From: JAYTQQ01 sp043784965
Lineage (GTDB): Bacteria; Bdellovibrionota; Bdellovibrionia; Bdellovibrionales; JAMPXM01
Length of the DNA stretch: 20,827 bases
Assembly: GCA_043784965.1 (NCBI GenBank)
Contig: JAYVXS010000074.1
Location: 1 to 20,827 of the forward strand
Reading direction: 5' to 3'
This document shows, in pieces, positions 15,143 to 20,827 of this stretch. The position numbers were made by a program, and so were the translations under genes. Below the pieces are notes generated by a model. That model had not been told where the DNA came from. It was given only the letters and a program-made list of their open reading frames with translations, and made no database searches. How positions within the stretch are numbered: the stretch's first letter is position 1; every line of letters starts with the position of its first letter.

Positions 15143-15215
15143 CTCGTCTTGAGATTTTGAAAACTTCTTATCAACCTCAAACATTATGAGCTCGACTTCA
15201 TGCGCTAGCTTTTCA

Positions 15216-15232
15216 ATATTCTTTTAGAATAT
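15216..15232. promoter_or_regulatory. 7-bp palindrome in AT-rich upstream region of the FecR-domain gene
   Basis: ATATTCT-TTT-AGAATAT is a perfect 7-bp inverted repeat with a 3-nt centre. It lies in a very AT-rich stretch between the transporter stop and the FecR-domain gene and is a possible operator or promoter-proximal hairpin. No regulator can be named. Confidence 0.3.
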
Positions 15233-15272
15233 ACAAATAATATAAGAAAATAAATTTATAGGACGAAACTGT

Positions 15273-15302
15273 ATGGGCTTTTCTTCCGAAGACAGTTTAT
15301 GA
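15273..15302 (+). CDS. Possible 9-codon leader peptide ahead of the FecR-domain gene
   Basis: ATG at 15273 has AGGA nine bases upstream (15260-15263) and encodes M-G-F-S-S-E-D-S-L. It ends in a TGA that overlaps the ATG of the FecR-domain gene (ATGA, 15299-15302). It lies inside an inverted repeat, AAACTGT (15266-15272)/ACAGTTT (15292-15298). The FecR-domain gene has no Shine-Dalgarno of its own at this ATG, so ribosomes arriving from this reading frame could be what starts it. This is read from sequence only and could be chance. Confidence 0.3.
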   Translation: MGFSSEDSL

Positions 15303-16516
15303 AATTATTTTATAACGAAAACAAGATGAGCTATTTGCTATTTGCTATTTTGAGTAGCTTAGCATTTGGCTTAGCGCCCTTTAAAGCCCTCGCCATTGTA
15401 ACTTGTAAGTGCGAAGTACTAGAGTGTGGTCCCTGCGAGAACGAGATTGATATTAAGTTCTATTCAGACAAATGCGGCGATAACCTTACGCGTATGAAAT
15501 CGTGCAAAAAATCTGTATGCGAAGCTGTCTCAAATCAAGACAAATGTTTTGCGGAACATGGTATTGAAAAAGACAAGTTGAAAGTTGTAGGCGAACAGGC
15601 CTCAGTAAGGCAGCCCGCAAATATAGTCCAGCCAATTGGTTTTGTTGAAACTGTAATTGGTAAGGCAGAGCTACATCGCTTAAATCAAAAGGCGCAGCTT
15701 TGCACAAAAGAGCAAGAAGTATTTGAGGATGATCGTATTATCACCGAGCACGACTCGAAAATAAAAGTGGTTTTTACTAAAACTAAAGACGAGCTGCATA
15801 TCAATGCGGATTCTAACGTGATAATACAAAAGTTTATGCATCCAAATGAGCCTGATGATCACCCAGAAGTTAAGAAGACTATTATTAAGCTTGATTTGGG
15901 CAAGATAAGAGTGCGAATTTCCAAGGGTCGCGTAAAATATGATCATGATAAAAACACTTTTCAAGTTAAAACAAAAACCGCGGTGGCAGGAGTTCGGGGA
16001 ACTGACTTCGTCATGAGTTATGATGAATTTTCAAAGGCCTCTGATTTGCAAACCTTAGCCGGTGCCGTTGAAATGAATGCTCAGAACTCGGGTGAATTGA
16101 GTGGTCTCGCTATTTTGGTTTCTGCTGGAGAGGCTTGTCGCACGAATGTGACTGCAGAGTTTTCTGAGATTACGGCGCTTAGGAAAATGGATGCGAAAGC
16201 TTTAAGAATTCTTGATCAGACAACAGAAGTAAAAGAAGTAGAAGCTGAGAATTTGGCACTCAAAGCGCACAGCTTAGAAGCCTCAAACTCAATTTGCCGG
16301 TCACCGGAGGCTGATTTCAAGGAATGTGCCTGGTTTTGTGAAGGCAATCCGAAAAAGGAAAGTCGTTGTCGGACTGATCTTAAGGATGTAAGTTGCGTGC
16401 GAAAAATGTGCGGGGCAAATGGTCAGTGGATTTTGCCTACCCGGATGCCTTCATCGCAGGGCGGGCAGTGCAGTGGCAAGTCGCCAGTAAAAGGGCCTTG
16501 CGGAATCTTCTGGTAG
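15299..16516 (+). CDS. Exported FecR-domain protein with Cys-rich ends
   Basis: A secreted or periplasmic protein built around a FecR-type beta domain. The signal peptide is MSYLLFAILSSLAFGLAP up to FKALA, with mature protein from about residue 33. Residues 36-83 hold eight to nine cysteines and probably form a small disulfide knot. The FecR-like domain spans about 113-245, with the diagnostic block FQVKTKTAVAGVRGTDFVMS (221-240). A helical segment at about 290-325 follows, and the final ~80 residues are again Cys-rich. No transmembrane helix is present apart from the leader, so it is not the usual anti-sigma FecR; it resembles stand-alone FecR proteins of envelope-rich bacteria. The start could be ATG 15299 or ATG 15326 (directly before the signal peptide). 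The stop is two bases before the truC-like start. Confidence 0.82.
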   Translation: MKLFYNENKMSYLLFAILSSLAFGLAPFKALAIVTCKCEVLECGPCENEIDIKFYSDKCGDNLTRMKSCKKSVCEAVSNQDKCFAEHGIEKDKLKVVGEQASVRQPANIVQPIGFVETVIGKAELHRLNQKAQLCTKEQEVFEDDRIITEHDSKIKVVFTKTKDELHINADSNVIIQKFMHPNEPDDHPEVKKTIIKLDLGKIRVRISKGRVKYDHDKNTFQVKTKTAVAGVRGTDFVMSYDEFSKASDLQTLAGAVEMNAQNSGELSGLAILVSAGEACRTNVTAEFSEITALRKMDAKALRILDQTTEVKEVEAENLALKAHSLEASNSICRSPEADFKECAWFCEGNPKKESRCRTDLKDVSCVRKMCGANGQWILPTRMPSSQGGQCSGKSPVKGPCGIFW

Positions 16517-16518
16517 GA

Positions 16519-17214
16519 TTGTTGAAAATAGTACTTTCTAATGAGCATTTCGTAGTTGTTCGAAAAGATTGGGGGGAGCATGTGCACCAGCCCGAAAATC
16601 ATGACTATTGGGTCCCACTCGAAATGGTTTTGGTGTCGCAGCTCAAGAAGCTTTTAGGCCTAAAAACGATCTATCCGATTCATCGTTTGGATGCTCCGAC
16701 GCGTGGACTATTAATTTTTGCGCGCTCTGCCGAGGTCGCCTCTGTTTTAAATTCCACCTCAATTGAGAAGAAATATTTTGCTTTAGTGAGAGGATGGACA
16801 TTGCCCGAGGGACTAATCAATCTCGAATTAGAAAATGATACAACCGGAGATTTGGTTTCAGCTTGCACTGAATATATGTGTATGAGTCAAATTGAACTGC
16901 CCTTTGCGGTAGGGAAAAAGCACTTAACTTCGCGCTATTCGTTGCTTAAAATTCAAATTAAAACAGGGCGCTATCACCAAATTCGGCGTCACTTGAATCG
17001 CATATCGCATCCAATTATTGGTGATCGTGAACATGGTGACTCTCATCATAATCGATTTTTTAGGGAGCAACTGAATATTCCTTATTTGTGTCTTTGGGCG
17101 CTTTCGTTGAAGTTTAAATTTACAAATCGTGAGTTTTCATTTATTGATGAGCCAGACGAAACATGGAAAAAAATTTTCAATTTGGCTAATTTTCAATGGC
17201 AGTCGCACTTTTAG
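16519..17214 (+). CDS. truC: RluA/TruC-family tRNA pseudouridine synthase
   Basis: Isomerises uridine to pseudouridine, for TruC at position 65 of certain tRNAs. The catalytic motif is HRLDAPTRGLL, with Asp58. The C-terminal block KTGRYHQIRRHLNRISHPIIGD, followed by HGDSHHNRFFRE, is the pattern typical of TruC rather than RluC/D. The reading frame is open back to 16393, inside the upstream gene, but TTG 16519 aligns exactly with the family N-terminus (LKIVLSNEHFVVVRKDWG against the usual ILYQDE..VAVNKPSG). It lies two bases after the FecR-gene stop, with AGGA immediately before it. TTG 16522 is equally possible. The conserved KP of the first motif is RKD here. Length is about 231 aa, close to other TruC proteins. 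Confidence 0.88.
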   Translation: MLKIVLSNEHFVVVRKDWGEHVHQPENHDYWVPLEMVLVSQLKKLLGLKTIYPIHRLDAPTRGLLIFARSAEVASVLNSTSIEKKYFALVRGWTLPEGLINLELENDTTGDLVSACTEYMCMSQIELPFAVGKKHLTSRYSLLKIQIKTGRYHQIRRHLNRISHPIIGDREHGDSHHNRFFREQLNIPYLCLWALSLKFKFTNREFSFIDEPDETWKKIFNLANFQWQSHF

Positions 17215-17440
17215 CTATGATAAAATCATGTTTTAGACCAATATTTTGCCATCTGGCGCCGGCCGTACCAGTCATTATAAGCGAGATGAGTCAATCTTGT
17301 CAGCTATATCGCAATTTGCTAATGTTTAGACTAGAAATTTTGCGAGAAATTAATCAAACTATCAGAAGAGATCTTTTCTTGTGATGATTGAGCTCGGCTT
17401 GGACAAGGACAAACTTCTTCCCTTTGAGGAGGGCAGTAGG

Positions 17441-18001
17441 ATGAAAATCAGCTGTTTGAAAATGACTTTTGTATTTCTCGGACTTGCTCATTTTCTTAAT
17501 ATGCAAATAGCTAGGGCGGAAGAGTTGGCAGCTCCGCTAAAAGATGCGGAAATTATGAATATTTTGGTGAACCTAAATAATTCAGAGATTTTAACTGGAC
17601 GTATTGCCAAACAGAAGACCTCGAGTGAAGAGGTTCGTGCATTTGCTGATAAAATGATTGATCAGCATTCACAGGCTAATGTTGAGCTTCAGAAGCTTAA
17701 AAGGCTCATTAAAATTGAAACTGAATCGACGGCGTTATCTGAAGACTTAAAGAAGTCAGCCGTTGAACATGTCAAAGCCTTAAAGAACGCGCAGTCACAG
17801 CTAATTGACTCTAGCTATATGGACGAACAGGTTGCAAACTTAAAAGGAGCATTGAAGATTCTTGAAGAAGTATTAATTCCAAAAGCGAAAAGTCCAAAAT
17901 TACTTCGTTTGTTAAACGATTTTAAAGAATCAGTGCGTCGGCAATTCGACGAGGCAACTCAGCTTCAAGATTCAGTGAAACATCTTCCTAAAAGTAGTTA
18001 A
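17441..18001 (+). CDS. Exported DUF4142 (ferritin-like helical) protein
   Basis: A periplasmic helical protein of the DUF4142 family, a predicted ferritin-like four-helix bundle without proven function. The signal peptide is MKISCLKMTFVFLGLAHFLN, with cleavage after ARA near residue 26. The family segment is at about 37-95: ILVNLNNSEILTGRIAKQKT, then VRAFADKMIDQHSQANVELQ. The expected metal-ligand pattern is incomplete: the DHxxxN element appears as DQHSQAN. The ATG at 17441 is chosen over an upstream in-frame ATG at 17381/17384, because GAGGAGGG lies eight bases before it and the signal peptide begins there. A long hairpin starts at the last base of the stop codon. It is separated by 226 nt from truC, and I see no gene in that gap. 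Confidence 0.83.
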   Translation: MKISCLKMTFVFLGLAHFLNMQIARAEELAAPLKDAEIMNILVNLNNSEILTGRIAKQKTSSEEVRAFADKMIDQHSQANVELQKLKRLIKIETESTALSEDLKKSAVEHVKALKNAQSQLIDSSYMDEQVANLKGALKILEEVLIPKAKSPKLLRLLNDFKESVRRQFDEATQLQDSVKHLPKSS

Positions 18002-18048
18002 GGGCCCGTCCAAAAATAACTTGCACAATTTATTTTTGGACAGGCCCT
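18001..18048 (+). terminator. Long inverted repeat, likely terminator of the DUF4142 gene
   Basis: Arm AGGGCCCGTCCAAAAATAA (18001-18019) pairs with TTATTTTTGGACAGGCCCT (18030-18048) over 19 positions with one mismatch, around a 10-nt loop. It begins on the last base of the stop codon. There is no clean T-run after the right arm, but the inner arm is A/T rich. It could equally be a REP-type palindrome serving as mRNA 3'-end protector. Confidence 0.55.
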
Positions 18049-18183
18049 AATTATTCAGCGCCCTCACCATAACGGGCTTTCTAAAAATAAATTTTAAATT
18101 TTCAAAAATTGTTTCGAGCCATCTGTTTGCCAGTCGACCTGTCTGAGCAGGTCTTTTGGCTATTTAGATTGACTTCAATTTTG

Positions 18184-18227
18184 TTGCAACTGAGGTGCAA
18201 CTGAGGTGCAACTGAGTTGCAAATGTT
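18184..18227. promoter_or_regulatory. Tandem 11-nt repeats (TTGCAACTGAG), candidate operator array
   Basis: Units start at 18184, 18195, 18206 and 18217. The first three have the form (T/G)TGCAACTGAG, and the fourth keeps TTGCAA. The spacing is 11 nt, about one helical turn. The junction of the last two units is palindromic: TGCAACT-G-AGTTGCA. It lies 85-130 nt upstream of the ZIP-like gene start. Confidence 0.6.
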
Positions 18228-18229
18228 GT

Positions 18230-18269
18230 CATAGTATCCTAGTATCATAGTATCATAGTATCATAATAC
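18230..18269. repeat. Tandem 8-nt repeats (CATAGTAT) next to the 11-nt array
   Basis: Five consecutive 8-nt units: CATAGTAT, CCTAGTAT, CATAGTAT, CATAGTAT, CATAATAC. The array begins two bases after the 11-nt array and sits just upstream of the ZIP-like gene, in a position where promoter elements would be expected. Confidence 0.8.
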
Positions 18270-18311
18270 TTAATGTTCCATGACCAGATGGCTATTCGAA
18301 AGAGGCGAGGG

Positions 18312-19055
18312 ATGGGGCTTTTACTAGAAACTTTAATCCTATCGCTGGTTATTTTTGTTTCAGCAGCTATTCCATTTCTATGGAAGCAGACTCATAAAAA
18401 GAATTCGCTGATGTTTCTTGTGGGCACCGGTGCTCTTACGGGCATTGTGATTTTTGATTTATTGCCAGATCTTTGGGCTTTGGGCGGAGCAAAGTCTTTG
18501 TGGATGCTTTTTTCGGTTTGGCTGGTTTATTCGCTGGCCCATTTGTTTCACCGAGGGCCCCAACATCATGAATTGCCGCCTCATACTGAAGATACTACAG
18601 TTGCTCATATTCAGGAAAGTTCGATGCTATTTATTTTAAGTTCGATGATGGCCCATTGTTTTGCTAGCGGGGTACTTTTGGCAGTTTCAAGTGAAATTTC
18701 AACTGGCCTGGAAAAAAATGTATTCTATGCACTATGCGCTCACAAGGTCTATGAAGCCTTGACGCTTTCATCAGTTATTGTCGAAAAGCTTAAGACTCGC
18801 CTTAGAGTTGCATTTGCTCTTTTTGCCTATTCTTTGTCGTTGCCATTTGGCGTACTTGTGAGCTTTGTCTTTCGCAAAGATTTGAGTCCGCTGGTTGGAT
18901 TAATTGCTACCAGTCTTGCGGTGGGGACTTTGATGGGTTGTCTAATATTTGATTTTTGGATGCCTACGCTCAGTCATTTGCGACATTCGAAAAAAGATAT
19001 AAAGTGGCTCATCCTTGGATTGCTAATGACTCAGCTCTTTATGTTTTTTCTTTGA
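18312..19055 (+). CDS. ZIP-family divalent metal transporter (divergent)
   Basis: A predicted inner-membrane importer of zinc or a similar divalent cation. Seven to eight hydrophobic segments are present in 248 residues. The metal-binding helices are recognisable in degenerate form: MMAHCFASGVLL (ZIP TM4, H-x3-G-type) and ALCAHKVYEALTLSS (TM5, matching the family's HK.PE pattern as HKVYEA). A His-rich loop (HRGPQHHELPPH) sits between the third and fourth segments, as in many ZIP proteins. The ATG at 18312 is preferred because AGAGG lies six bases upstream and the first helix follows immediately. ATG 18288 and 18273 are in frame but have no Shine-Dalgarno. The neighbouring half-size TauE/SafE gene starts 58 nt downstream. 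The tandem repeats upstream suggest regulated expression. Family assignment is moderately sure; the metal is unknown. Confidence 0.75.
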   Translation: MGLLLETLILSLVIFVSAAIPFLWKQTHKKNSLMFLVGTGALTGIVIFDLLPDLWALGGAKSLWMLFSVWLVYSLAHLFHRGPQHHELPPHTEDTTVAHIQESSMLFILSSMMAHCFASGVLLAVSSEISTGLEKNVFYALCAHKVYEALTLSSVIVEKLKTRLRVAFALFAYSLSLPFGVLVSFVFRKDLSPLVGLIATSLAVGTLMGCLIFDFWMPTLSHLRHSKKDIKWLILGLLMTQLFMFFL

Positions 19056-19113
19056 GAGTTGATTGGCTATGGGCAAGCTGTGGGTGGACCCCGAGACGGA
19101 TTGGAGATGATTT

Positions 19114-19485
19114 ATGATTTATGCGATTGCAATTGGAATTGGCCTTGTTGCGGGAGTTAGTTCTGGGTTATTCGGAGTGGGCGGTGGGGTTATCATCGTA
19201 CCTCTTTCAATTGCTTTTTTTAAATTGTCTCAGCAGTCTGGAAACGCGACTTCGTTAATAGCTCTAGTACTACCGGTTGGTGCTCTCGGGATTTGGCAAT
19301 ATCATCAGGCCGGGTTCATTGGCATTGAAAATTTGAAATTTGGCGGACTTATTGCTGCTGGAATTTTAGTGGGCACTTTTTTTGGTGCACGTCTAGCGGT
19401 TCAGCTCTCTAGTGAAAATTTGGCTAAAATGTTTTCAATTTATTTGCTAGCTGTGGCTATACGTACTTGGTTGACTGCAAAGTAG
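19114..19485 (+). CDS. Half-size TauE/SafE family permease
   Basis: A small inner-membrane protein of the TauE/SafE (anion/sulfur compound export) family. The N-terminal signature GVSSGLFGVGGGVIIVPL (14-31) is very clear, and four hydrophobic segments can be counted. At 123 residues it is half the usual 240-260, corresponding to one of the two repeats, so it would have to work as a dimer. No second half follows in any frame, and the C-terminus (VAIRTWLTAK) looks natural, so I take it as a genuine short form and not a truncation. ATG 19114 has GGAG at seven to eight bases. It may be co-transcribed with the ZIP-like gene. The substrate is unknown. Confidence 0.85.
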   Translation: MIYAIAIGIGLVAGVSSGLFGVGGGVIIVPLSIAFFKLSQQSGNATSLIALVLPVGALGIWQYHQAGFIGIENLKFGGLIAAGILVGTFFGARLAVQLSSENLAKMFSIYLLAVAIRTWLTAK

Positions 19486-19721
19486 GCTATGAGTTGATTT
19501 CTCGTATTGCTGAAAACCTAGCCCGGATATTTTACCACAAGTCTTCATTCAATTTCTTGTTAAATTGTAAATTAAGTAGCCTTGAGTTAAATTGTACGAG
19601 CAAAAATATTGTGACTATAGCGAAAGACTCGCTGGCGCTTGCCAATGAATATTTGGCAGAAGATCCAATTTTCGGGATTGTTTTTGTGGACGAGCTATCT
19701 ATTTTGATATAGCCTTTTTGA

Positions 19722-20387
19722 GTGAAGAAGCTAATTGATGGAATAGTAGAGTTTCGTAGAAATTCCCAAAAGGAATATCGAAAGTCATTTGGCGGCCTGG
19801 TAACGGGCCAGTCACCAGATACTCTCTTTGTTGCCTGCTCAGATAGCCGTGTGGTCCCAAATACTTTCGCATCTACAAATCCTGGTGATTTATTTGTATT
19901 GAGAAATCCGGGCAATCTAATTCCACCCTGTGGCCACGATGGTCGGTCGACAGGAGATGAAGCTGAAGCTGCAGCTATTGAGTTTTCGGTTGTTATTCTA
20001 AATGTTTCTGACATTATAGTTTGCGGACATTCAGAGTGCGGGGCTATGAGGCAGTTGGTGGAAAGTCGAAAGAAAGTAAAGCTTCCAAATTTGAGAAGTT
20101 GGTTAAGGCATGGCGACCCGGCGCTTGAATTATTTAAAGCTGGAGCCGGCCTCGATACTGCGCTAAGCGAAGAGAATCAAGTGTCGCAGCTCAATGTTTT
20201 GCTACAAATGGAGAACGTAAAATCCTATCCTGCGGTGAGTGAAAGGTTTGATAACGGAACGCTAAAGGTTCATGGCTGGTGGTTTGATATAGCTAGAGCC
20301 GATGTTTACTCTTACGAAAAAGAAATCGGTAAGTTTTTGTTGATTGATGAATCCTTAGCCGAACGCATGTTTAAAACTACTAAATGA
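19722..20387 (+). CDS. Beta-class carbonic anhydrase
   Basis: Interconverts CO2 and bicarbonate; zinc enzyme, cytoplasmic. The zinc ligands are present as Cys39 in ACSDSRVVP (with the Asp41-Arg43 dyad) and His103/Cys106 in CGHSECGAM. Further family blocks are PGDLFVLRNPGNLIPP (54-69) and VKVHGWWFDI-type sequence near the C-terminus (KVHGWWFDIARADVY). Length (221 aa) is typical. The start is GTG 19722, since the N-terminus MKKLIDGIVEFRRNSQKEYR matches the family with no ATG in frame, although no Shine-Dalgarno is visible. It is preceded by a 236-nt gap with no convincing gene, and followed one base after its stop by a copy of the intergenic repeat. Confidence 0.95.
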   Translation: MKKLIDGIVEFRRNSQKEYRKSFGGLVTGQSPDTLFVACSDSRVVPNTFASTNPGDLFVLRNPGNLIPPCGHDGRSTGDEAEAAAIEFSVVILNVSDIIVCGHSECGAMRQLVESRKKVKLPNLRSWLRHGDPALELFKAGAGLDTALSEENQVSQLNVLLQMENVKSYPAVSERFDNGTLKVHGWWFDIARADVYSYEKEIGKFLLIDESLAERMFKTTK

Positions 20388-20388
20388 G

Positions 20389-20470
20389 AACTGACCCACC
20401 GATAACCGGGACCGAAACCGAAAAACTGCAAGCAGTCTCAGCTGCCCCCAAACGATCTCCTAACTGCCGC
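20389..20470 (+). repeat. Intergenic repeat element, copy A
   Basis: It starts directly after the carbonic anhydrase stop codon. It shares ACTGACCCACC, ATAAC and CCGAAACCGAAAAAC with copy B (6536-6619), and CAGTC-x-CAGCTGCCCC with copy C (5177-5256, inverted). The hairpin is ACTGC-AA-GCAGT (20425-20436). It is the most complete copy and links the other two, since it resembles copy B in its 5' half and copy C in its 3' half. Confidence 0.55.
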
Positions 20471-20538
20471 AAATCCACTTCTGGACTGGCTTTCCTACTT
20501 AAGCTCCAGACGATATAGAAGAGGCAAGAGCGATTGTA

Positions 20539-20827
20539 ATGTTTTTGGCGGCTTGTGATGCGGCTCAAGCTAAGGGAGCCATGTTATACTTTTCAAATGG
20601 TCTAGCCATTGCAGACGGAGTGCAATCGGTGACGGCAACTATTAACGGAACTAACAGTACAATGAATTGCCCGGTTGCGGTCGGCGATGCTGGTGGTTCT
20701 TACAATGCTGGGCTCATCATATTTTATGTTCCAGCGGGCGCGCCTCCAGTAGCAAAATTCACTGGCACAGTGAATAGTACAACTGGCAATGCAAAGTCCG
20801 GTGTAGACATTGGTAATTCACAAGAAG
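20539..20827 (+). CDS. Unrecognised protein, 3' end outside window
   Basis: An open frame from the in-frame stop at 20500-20502 to the end of the window, so any gene continues beyond it. Possible starts are ATG 20539 (hydrophobic MFLAACDAAQA beginning) and ATG 20581 (AGGGAG directly before it). The translated part is rich in Gly, Thr, Asn, Ala and Val, with NGTNST and GTVNSTTGN pieces and a short hydrophobic LIIFYVPAGAPP strand. This suggests a beta-rich secreted or phage/surface-type protein. It is somewhat richer in GC than its neighbours. I recognise no family, and it might also be a remnant. Confidence 0.35.
   Translation, partial: MFLAACDAAQAKGAMLYFSNGLAIADGVQSVTATINGTNSTMNCPVAVGDAGGSYNAGLIIFYVPAGAPPVAKFTGTVNSTTGNAKSGVDIGNSQE

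Noticed and set aside
14737..15180. 147-codon minus-strand frame inside the MFS gene
   Set aside because: The plus-strand frame has unmistakable Spinster/MFS motifs; the antisense frame has none.
15680..15964. 94-codon minus-strand frame inside the FecR-domain gene
   Set aside because: Antisense shadow of a well-supported coding region with clear FecR motifs.
17196..17384. 62-codon plus-strand frame between truC and the DUF4142 gene
   Set aside because: It overlaps the truC end, lacks a ribosome binding site and has no recognisable content.
18184..18269. CRISPR array or replication-origin iterons
   Set aside because: Units of 11 and 8 nt with no spacers exclude CRISPR, and there is no replication initiator gene or DnaA-box cluster nearby.
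19467..19712. 81-codon plus-strand frame between the TauE/SafE and carbonic anhydrase genes
   Set aside because: Its end (SLALANEYLAEDPIFGIVFVD) looks somewhat protein-like, but the start overlaps the permease gene, no ribosome binding site is visible and no family is recognised. At most a remnant.

Overview
This window looks like ordinary chromosome from a Gram-negative bacterium of fairly low GC content. The supporting signs are several Sec and lipoprotein signal peptides, a MscL channel, FecR-like and VWA surface proteins, and a c-di-GMP enzyme. The mixture (lipoprotein-rich, S8 protease, DUF2844/DUF3443 pair, DUF3516 helicase, type II SQR) would suit Bdellovibrionota or a related 'deltaproteobacterial' lineage. 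That placement is inference from gene flavour, because there is no rRNA or other clean taxonomic marker. I found no tRNA, rRNA, CRISPR array, integrase or transposase.

Layout. 0.2-2.8 kb holds a Ski2-like DEAD/DEAH helicase (DUF3516 type), convergent with a type II sulfide:quinone oxidoreductase (2.9-4.1 kb, minus). 4.3-6.5 kb holds a VWA-domain lipoprotein and a GGDEF diguanylate cyclase with an intact catalytic site and I-site. 6.8-9.2 kb holds a secreted S8 (subtilisin-like) protease, then a DUF1275 membrane protein and a Cys/Gly-rich lipoprotein, both on the minus strand. 9.6-11.9 kb holds a DUF2844 secreted protein translationally coupled (ATGA) to a DUF3443 lipoprotein, then MscL with a C-terminal zinc ribbon. 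A PPK2 polyphosphate kinase (minus) overlaps the end of mscL. 13.1-15.1 kb holds a PlsC-type acyltransferase overlapping a Spinster-like MFS transporter. 15.3-18.0 kb holds a FecR-domain secreted protein, a TruC-type tRNA pseudouridine synthase and a DUF4142 periplasmic protein ending in a long hairpin. 18.3-20.4 kb holds a ZIP-like metal transporter, a half-size TauE/SafE permease and a beta-carbonic anhydrase. The window ends inside an unrecognised open frame.

Genes that appear to work together. (1) The acyltransferase and the Spinster-like MFS overlap by 14 nt. They resemble, in logic, the LplT-Aas lysophospholipid uptake/re-acylation pair. (2) DUF2844 and DUF3443 share an ATGA junction. 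The DUF3443 protein carries a complete-looking set of pepsin-fold signatures (DTGS, DSGS, GILG, C-terminal hydrophobic-Gly region), so it may be a lipid-anchored bilobed aspartic-protease homologue. (3) FecR-domain protein and TruC are separated by only 2 nt.

Non-coding structure is unusually rich. A roughly 80-85-nt intergenic element occurs three times, each time directly after a stop codon, and carries a small hairpin with compensatory changes between two copies. A shorter REP-like motif (TGTCCCTGAACCCAG type) occurs at three other places. Two intergenic regions carry fresh-looking short tandem duplications, including 11-nt and 8-nt arrays just upstream of the ZIP-like gene. A 12-nt tandem repeat lies inside the S8 protease gene.
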